This document shows, piece by piece, positions 8,372 through 12,836 of a DNA stretch of 12,836 bases. A program made the position numbers and the translations under genes. The first letter of the stretch is position 1. Every line of letters begins with the position of its first letter. This DNA is from an uncultured Eubacteriales bacterium (GTDB taxonomy: Bacteria > Bacillota > Clostridia > Christensenellales > Borkfalkiaceae): the NCBI GenBank assembly GCA_902766475.1, contig CACXDQ010000049.1, forward strand, positions 1 through 12,836, in the 5' to 3' direction. The notes under the pieces are model-generated. The model saw only the letters and a program-made list of their open reading frames with translations, was not told where the DNA came from and ran no database searches.

Positions 8372-10900
8372 AAACGCAAAAATATAATTTTATCGATCAT
8401 AGTTTCGCTTTGCTTGTTCTCTTGCCCCATACTTTCGTCTTGTGCGAAGGGCGGACGGGAATCGGCTAAGCAAAACGACAAGCCGAACGTCTACGTCGGC
8501 GGCGAAAAGCTTCATTATTCCTTCGACGAGGACGGCGGTTACAGCACTAAAGACGCCGTCAGCGGCGAAAACTTCAATATAAATTACGTCTTTTCGTATC
8601 AGAATGCGGCGTCGCTTTTCAAGGCTCCGTCCGAGCCGCTCAGAAAAGAGGGCGTAAAGGGCAATTCGCTTTATATGGACGGCTTTTCGACGTATATAAC
8701 CGACGTCGATTTCGAAGCGCCGAGCAAAGCGATAACGCTCTCCGCATGGGTTGCGCCGAGAGTTTTCGAGAACCTCGTCTATTACGACGGCGGCTCCGAC
8801 GGTGCGGGACACCCGAGAATGACCGCCGTAATAAGCAAGGGCGATATAGAGATGGGCGAAGGCTTCTTGCTCGGCTACGGAAGGCTTGGGCTTTGGGGCG
8901 TTCAGCTCGCCTTATATAACAACGATACGGGCGATTCTTTCGTGGTGGGCTTCTACGATCCCTTAAACGCACTTCCCCTCTACGAATGGTCGCATATCGC
9001 CGCCGTGTTCGACGGTGAAAGCGGCTATATAGGTCTTTTCTACAACGGTGTAAGGGCTTACGAATCGTATATCCCCGAACTCGTTTCTTGCAGAATTATC
9101 TCTACCGAAGAGCCGCTCTACGTCGGCAGATACGTCAGCCCGATGGTAGAATTCGGCATTTCGAGGCAGATGATATCGGGGCTTTTGGACGAGGTTTCCA
9201 TATACGATAAAGCCGTTACCCCGAAAGAGGTAAAGGAAATATATCAAGATACCGATTTTAGCGGACACCCCGAACTTAAATTCGAGGAAATAGCTCTCGA
9301 TCCTTCCGTGTACGAGGGCGACAGATACCGTCCGCAATATCACGGCATACCCCCGGCAGTATGGATGAACGAGCCTCACTCGCCATTCTATTACAAGGGT
9401 AGGTATCACGTTTTCTATCAGCATAACCCGGCCGGGCCTTATTGGTCGCAGATACGTTGGGCGCACATTGCGAGCGACGACATGATCCATTGGGAATACG
9501 TCAAAGACGCAGTAGTTCCCACCCCCGGCATTTGTCCCGAGGGCGTTTGGACGGGCGGTGCGGTAATCGGCCCCGACGGTAAGCCGTGGCTTGCGATAAC
9601 CGCCGGTACGAATACGACCACATGGTCTATCCAGCACGTTGCGTTTGCGCATGCGGTAGATCCCGACGATCCCGACCTTGCGGAATGGGTCGTCGAGGAC
9701 ACCGTTGTCCTTCCTCACCCGAGCGACAATTCGCAGGGCGAGATAAATCAGTTCAGAGATCCCTTCGTGTGGTACGACGACGGAACGTATTATATGATGG
9801 TATCGACGTCTATCCCCGACGCAGGCGGCTCGGCTAATATCTATACTTCCACCAACATGCACGAGTGGGAATATAAGGGCTATCTCTATCAATGCGATTA
9901 TGCGAGATATCCCGAGCAGGGCGCTCACTGGGAATGCGTCGTAATGCTTCCCATAACCACTAAGGACGGCTCCGTTACGAAATACGTTTTATTCGATTGT
10001 CCGCAGTACACCGTTGACGGATATACCGTAGATTGTTATTATTGGATAGGCAATTTCGACAAGACGACTTGCAGATTTATCGCTGACGACGATCAGCCCA
10101 AGCTCTTCGACCTCGGCGTAGGCATATTTACGGGGCAGAACGGCTATTGCTATCTCACGGAAGAAGATATCGCTTCGGGCAAGACCTCTTACGAAGAGGG
10201 CAGAACTATTCTCTATGCGATAGCGCAAGGTAAAGACGCAGGCACGGCGCAGAACTACACCGCCGGCTGGGCGCACAACTTCGCAATTCCGTTGGAGCTT
10301 TGGCTTTCCGACGATTGCAGACAGATAATAAGAGAGCCTATCAAAGAGACCCAATCTCTGAGAGTAAAGACGCTCGTAAATTATTCGGGCGACGGAATGA
10401 CCGCTTCCGAAGTGAACGGCATGATAGGCGATATAAGGGGCGATCTGTTGGAGATAAGAGCAAAGATAACCCTTTCCCCGACGTCTGAAAATTATTCGGG
10501 CGGGATAAGCCTCAGATACAACAAAAACGTAGTGAACGGACAGACCGAAAGGACGGATATAGTGTTCGCCGAAAGGGGCGTTTATATCGAGAGATCGCAG
10601 TCGTCCCTACTCGATTACGTCGGCAAACACCCGAGTAGACTTTACGGGAGCGTAAAGAGAGAATACGACGTCGTAATTCTCCTCGACAGATCCATGCTCG
10701 AAGTTTACGTCGACGGGCTTATAAGCATCACGATGAGAATTTATCCCAAATACGGCGATTCCGACTATCTCAATATTTTCGACAACAATTCGGGCATAGT
10801 GTTCAAATCGCTTGAAATTTACGAGATGGGCAGCGCCTATTCCGACACGGTAACGCCGGCATATTATGATAACGTCGGCAATCTCGGAGGTAAGGTATGA
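8369..10900 (+). CDS. Lipid-anchored LamG-GH32 protein with variant nucleophile motif (WMNEPH)
   Basis: This 843-residue exported protein has a hydrophobic signal and a lipobox LSSC with Cys25, so it should be tethered outside the membrane. Residues about 45-292 form a LamG/concanavalin-like domain, with AITLSAWVAP near the start and the tail GLLDEVSIYDKAVTPKEV. The GH32 propeller spans about 320-670 and the C-terminal sandwich about 675-830, where LDRSMLEVYVDG matches the conserved GH32 C-domain strand. Motifs retained are YHVFYQHNP, RDP with Asp464, and WEC with acid/base Glu522. The nucleophile motif normally reads WMNDPNG. Here it is WMNEPHSP, with Glu335 in place of Asp and the Asn-Gly pair lost. 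The protein may be a functional subgroup with a longer nucleophile side chain and altered specificity, or a weakly active fructan binder. The RBS AGGAG (8359-8363) overlaps the preceding stop. Confidence 0.88.
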   Translation: MKRKNIILSIIVSLCLFSCPILSSCAKGGRESAKQNDKPNVYVGGEKLHYSFDEDGGYSTKDAVSGENFNINYVFSYQNAASLFKAPSEPLRKEGVKGNSLYMDGFSTYITDVDFEAPSKAITLSAWVAPRVFENLVYYDGGSDGAGHPRMTAVISKGDIEMGEGFLLGYGRLGLWGVQLALYNNDTGDSFVVGFYDPLNALPLYEWSHIAAVFDGESGYIGLFYNGVRAYESYIPELVSCRIISTEEPLYVGRYVSPMVEFGISRQMISGLLDEVSIYDKAVTPKEVKEIYQDTDFSGHPELKFEEIALDPSVYEGDRYRPQYHGIPPAVWMNEPHSPFYYKGRYHVFYQHNPAGPYWSQIRWAHIASDDMIHWEYVKDAVVPTPGICPEGVWTGGAVIGPDGKPWLAITAGTNTTTWSIQHVAFAHAVDPDDPDLAEWVVEDTVVLPHPSDNSQGEINQFRDPFVWYDDGTYYMMVSTSIPDAGGSANIYTSTNMHEWEYKGYLYQCDYARYPEQGAHWECVVMLPITTKDGSVTKYVLFDCPQYTVDGYTVDCYYWIGNFDKTTCRFIADDDQPKLFDLGVGIFTGQNGYCYLTEEDIASGKTSYEEGRTILYAIAQGKDAGTAQNYTAGWAHNFAIPLELWLSDDCRQIIREPIKETQSLRVKTLVNYSGDGMTASEVNGMIGDIRGDLLEIRAKITLSPTSENYSGGISLRYNKNVVNGQTERTDIVFAERGVYIERSQSSLLDYVGKHPSRLYGSVKREYDVVILLDRSMLEVYVDGLISITMRIYPKYGDSDYLNIFDNNSGIVFKSLEIYEMGSAYSDTVTPAYYDNVGNLGGKV
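10886..10900 (+). promoter_or_regulatory. RBS and ATGA start/stop overlap
   Basis: GGAGG at 10886-10890 lies within the end of the second GH32 gene, six bases before ATG 10897. The ATG shares two bases with the TGA stop (10898-10900). This is a classic coupling arrangement and implies the two surface lipoproteins are made together. Confidence 0.8.
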
Positions 10901-12836
10901 GAAAAACCGAACTTTTGAAAAGGACTTCGCTTATACTTTCCGCCGCAATGGCGATCACGGCGTTTGCGGGTTGCGGAAACAAGGCTAAGCCGAGCGGAAA
11001 CAGCGGAAGTAGCGGTGAAAGCGGCGAAAAGCCTCAAGTAGATACCCAAAACGCACAGGTATTAAACGGCGGTTTCGAAACGGCGACGATAGAGGGCTGG
11101 ACGGTGGAATACGGCGACGCTTTCAATGACGATTGCGTTTCTTCAAACACTTTCTTCACTTTCCCCGGCGACGCCAACGACAACAGGCTTTCGATAAATC
11201 AGACGGGCAACTGGTATCTTACGGGCAAGGGCTTCCACGGCGATTTCTCCAATGCGAGGACGGGCGCTATCCGTTCGGAAACTTTCACTATTCCGTCGGA
11301 CGGAATTATGAAAGTCAAGCTCGCAGGCGGTGCGCTCACGATAGGCAAAGGCGAAAATGCGGCGATGAAACCCGTTGAAAAGCTATGCTATCTCGGCGTT
11401 TACACCGTTTCCGACGACAAGCTCATAGCGATACAGCACAACGATTATTTCCACGAGCATACCGAAGATTACGTCAATCCGGCAAGATACGCCGCCGGCG
11501 TTTACAACACGGATAACTTCTATGAATACGATATAGATCTGTCCGACTATGCCGGAGAACAGGCTTATATAAGGATAGTGGACAACGACGAGAGCTGGTA
11601 TTACGGCTATTTTGCGGTAGACGACATTCGCCTCGGCGAATATGCCGAGCCGCAGGAAGAGGGCACGTTCTTTATAAAGGATAAAAATTACGTTCAAGAG
11701 GCTGTCGCACCGAGCAAGTACGAGATAGCCAACGGCGATTTCGAGCTTGGCTCTCTCGCCGGTTGGACGGTAGTTTCGGGCGACGCATTCTCCGACGACG
11801 GCGTAAACTCCGAAAAAGTGTGGTGGAATGAAAATATAACTTACAACCGTGACGGAAATTTCCATTACGGACACTACAAACCCTCCGCAACGGGCGTCAT
11901 GCGTTCGAGCGATTTCGTCCTCGGCGGAAGCGGATATATTACGTTCAAGCTCGGCGGCTGCGCAAATAACGGGCTTACCTACCTCAAAATAATGATGAGG
12001 ACGGAAGACGGCGACGTCGAGGTTGCGAGATACTCCAACAGCAAATACTGGAATTTCCAATTCCCCTACGTTCCCAACGGAATGAGGCTCTTAAACATGG
12101 TGCAGTATTACGCCGACCTCACGAGATATATAGGCGAAACGCTCTATATAGAGGTGGTCGACGAAAACCCCTCGTCCGACGATCTGGGCGCAATAACGCT
12201 CGACAGCATAGTTACCTATCACGAAACCAAACCTATTTGGTACGATAAAAACTTCTATCTCGCAATAACCGACGGCGACGTCATGGCGGAGAGCGAATAC
12301 CAGATAGAAAACGGCGGTTTCGAAACGGGCGATCTCACGGGCTGGACGATGAGCGGCGACATAGGCGACGTCATTTCCGACAGCGGTTGGTGGAATGAAA
12401 ACCTCCCGTACAATAAAAAGGGCGCATACCTTTTCAGCGGAATAAGCAAAGAGGGCGGCACGGGAAGTTTGACGAGTTCTTCGTTTGTCTTAGGCGGCTC
12501 GGGATATATAACCTATCTTTTGGGCGGCGGCGGCGACGGTAATCTCTCCTACGTTTCGGTCATTGACGCCGATACGGAAGAAGAGCTTGCGAGATTCCAC
12601 AACAGATATTTCAACGATAGGGGCATAGCCACGATAAACAGCGGCAGCAACCTCGCAAACATGGTGCTTTATAAAGCCGATTTGACTGAGTTTATGGGCA
12701 GAAAACTCAAAATAAGGATAGTCGATAACGCCACGTCAAATTGGGGACTTATAACTTGCGACAGCTTCGTAACTTGTTATAATTCTTTGGAAGGCGTACC
12801 CACCGACGCAAAGCTTGCGAAGGATATTTTGCCTTC
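10897..12836 (+). CDS. Lipoprotein with three repeated carbohydrate-binding-like modules (3' end missing)
   Basis: The frame starting at ATG 10897 stays open to the window end, giving at least 646 codons and no stop. The start overlaps the previous stop (ATGA) and follows GGAGG (10886-10890), so translation is coupled. A signal peptide ends in lipobox FAGC with Cys26, followed by a Ser/Gly-rich linker (about 31-46). Three modules follow, each opening with NG(G/D)FE and GWT: about residues 55-248, 277-445 and 470-629. Modules 2 and 3 share a WWNEN motif, a LGGSGYIT strand and an ADLT segment followed by an IRIVDN/IEVVDE strand. Module 1 keeps the ends but diverges in the middle. The layout looks like beta-sandwich sugar-binding modules. 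No catalytic domain is visible so far. A GH32 domain could follow beyond the window, making this a third surface fructosidase, or it could be a pure glycan-binding protein. Confidence 0.85.
   Translation, partial: MRKTELLKRTSLILSAAMAITAFAGCGNKAKPSGNSGSSGESGEKPQVDTQNAQVLNGGFETATIEGWTVEYGDAFNDDCVSSNTFFTFPGDANDNRLSINQTGNWYLTGKGFHGDFSNARTGAIRSETFTIPSDGIMKVKLAGGALTIGKGENAAMKPVEKLCYLGVYTVSDDKLIAIQHNDYFHEHTEDYVNPARYAAGVYNTDNFYEYDIDLSDYAGEQAYIRIVDNDESWYYGYFAVDDIRLGEYAEPQEEGTFFIKDKNYVQEAVAPSKYEIANGDFELGSLAGWTVVSGDAFSDDGVNSEKVWWNENITYNRDGNFHYGHYKPSATGVMRSSDFVLGGSGYITFKLGGCANNGLTYLKIMMRTEDGDVEVARYSNSKYWNFQFPYVPNGMRLLNMVQYYADLTRYIGETLYIEVVDENPSSDDLGAITLDSIVTYHETKPIWYDKNFYLAITDGDVMAESEYQIENGGFETGDLTGWTMSGDIGDVISDSGWWNENLPYNKKGAYLFSGISKEGGTGSLTSSSFVLGGSGYITYLLGGGGDGNLSYVSVIDADTEEELARFHNRYFNDRGIATINSGSNLANMVLYKADLTEFMGRKLKIRIVDNATSNWGLITCDSFVTCYNSLEGVPTDAKLAKDILP
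11059..11640 (+). repeat. Protein-level repeat, module 1 of 3
   Basis: Encodes about residues 55-248 of the last lipoprotein. It opens with LNGGFE and EGWTVEYGDAF, contains a GAIRSETFTIPSDG strand, and closes with YIRIVDNDE and FAVDDIRLGEY. The ends align with modules 2 and 3, but the centre is longer and lacks WWNEN. Similarity is at protein level, not a recent DNA duplication. Confidence 0.75.
11725..12232 (+). repeat. Protein-level repeat, module 2 of 3
   Basis: Encodes about residues 277-445 of the last lipoprotein. It opens with IANGDFE and AGWTVVSGDAF, then shows VWWNEN, MRSSDFVLGGSGYITF, YADLTRYIGETLYIEVVDE and LDSIVTYHE. It aligns along its whole length with module 3. Confidence 0.8.
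12304..12783 (+). repeat. Protein-level repeat, module 3 of 3
   Basis: Encodes about residues 470-629 of the last lipoprotein. It opens with IENGGFE and TGWTMSGD, then shows GWWNEN, LTSSSFVLGGSGYITY, ANMVLYKADLTEFMG, LKIRIVDNATSNWG and CDSFVTCYN. It is the closest partner of module 2 and ends about 50 bases before the window edge. Confidence 0.8.

Noticed and set aside
8963..9928. Long minus-strand open frame (321 codons) opposite the second GH32 gene
   Set aside because: It is a shadow of codon bias opposite the conserved GH32 region, with no RBS or family resemblance.
11731..12783. Possible recent tandem DNA duplication of modules 2 and 3
   Set aside because: The modules are alike in protein motifs, but the DNA differs throughout and lengths vary, so any duplication is old.

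Overview
The window is one tightly packed, single-strand (+) operon fragment for extracellular fructan (levan, inulin or fructo-oligosaccharide) breakdown and uptake. It is cut inside a gene at both ends. The exported proteins carry Gram-positive-style signal peptides and lipoboxes. The uptake system is a CUT1 ABC transporter with a LacI-type regulator. Ribosome-binding sites are strong AGGAG/GGAGG types, and codon use favours ATA for Ile and AGA/AGG for Arg. Together these suggest a monoderm Bacillota, probably an uncultured gut-type Clostridia. No phylogenetic marker is present, so this placement is an inference.

Layout: (1) 1-732, the C-terminal three quarters of a PfkB-family fructokinase. 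(2) 748-4104, a large exported GH32 fructan hydrolase with CBM66-like modules on both sides of the catalytic unit. (3) 4117-5091, a LacI-family regulator. (4) 5126-6448, a sugar-binding lipoprotein. (5) 6461-7438 and (6) 7440-8360, the two permease subunits. (7) 8369-10900, a second, lipid-anchored GH32 protein with an N-terminal LamG-like domain and Glu in place of the usual nucleophile Asp. (8) 10897 to the window end, a lipoprotein of at least 646 residues with three repeated NG(G/D)FE...GWT modules and no stop codon yet. The largest gap between genes is 34 bases, and several genes are coupled by stop/RBS or stop/start overlap. I see no RNA genes, mobile elements, CRISPR arrays or terminators.

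Proposed logic: the exported GH32 enzymes and the modular lipoprotein bind and trim fructan at or near the cell surface. The binding lipoprotein and permeases import the products. Fructokinase makes fructose 6-phosphate, and the LacI-type protein senses a sugar ligand. No ATPase subunit and no cytosolic fructosidase are encoded in the window, so the ATPase is probably shared from elsewhere, as is common for CUT1 systems. The most notable points are the altered catalytic motif (WMNEPH instead of WMNDPN) in the second GH32 protein and the unfinished triple-module lipoprotein translationally coupled to it.
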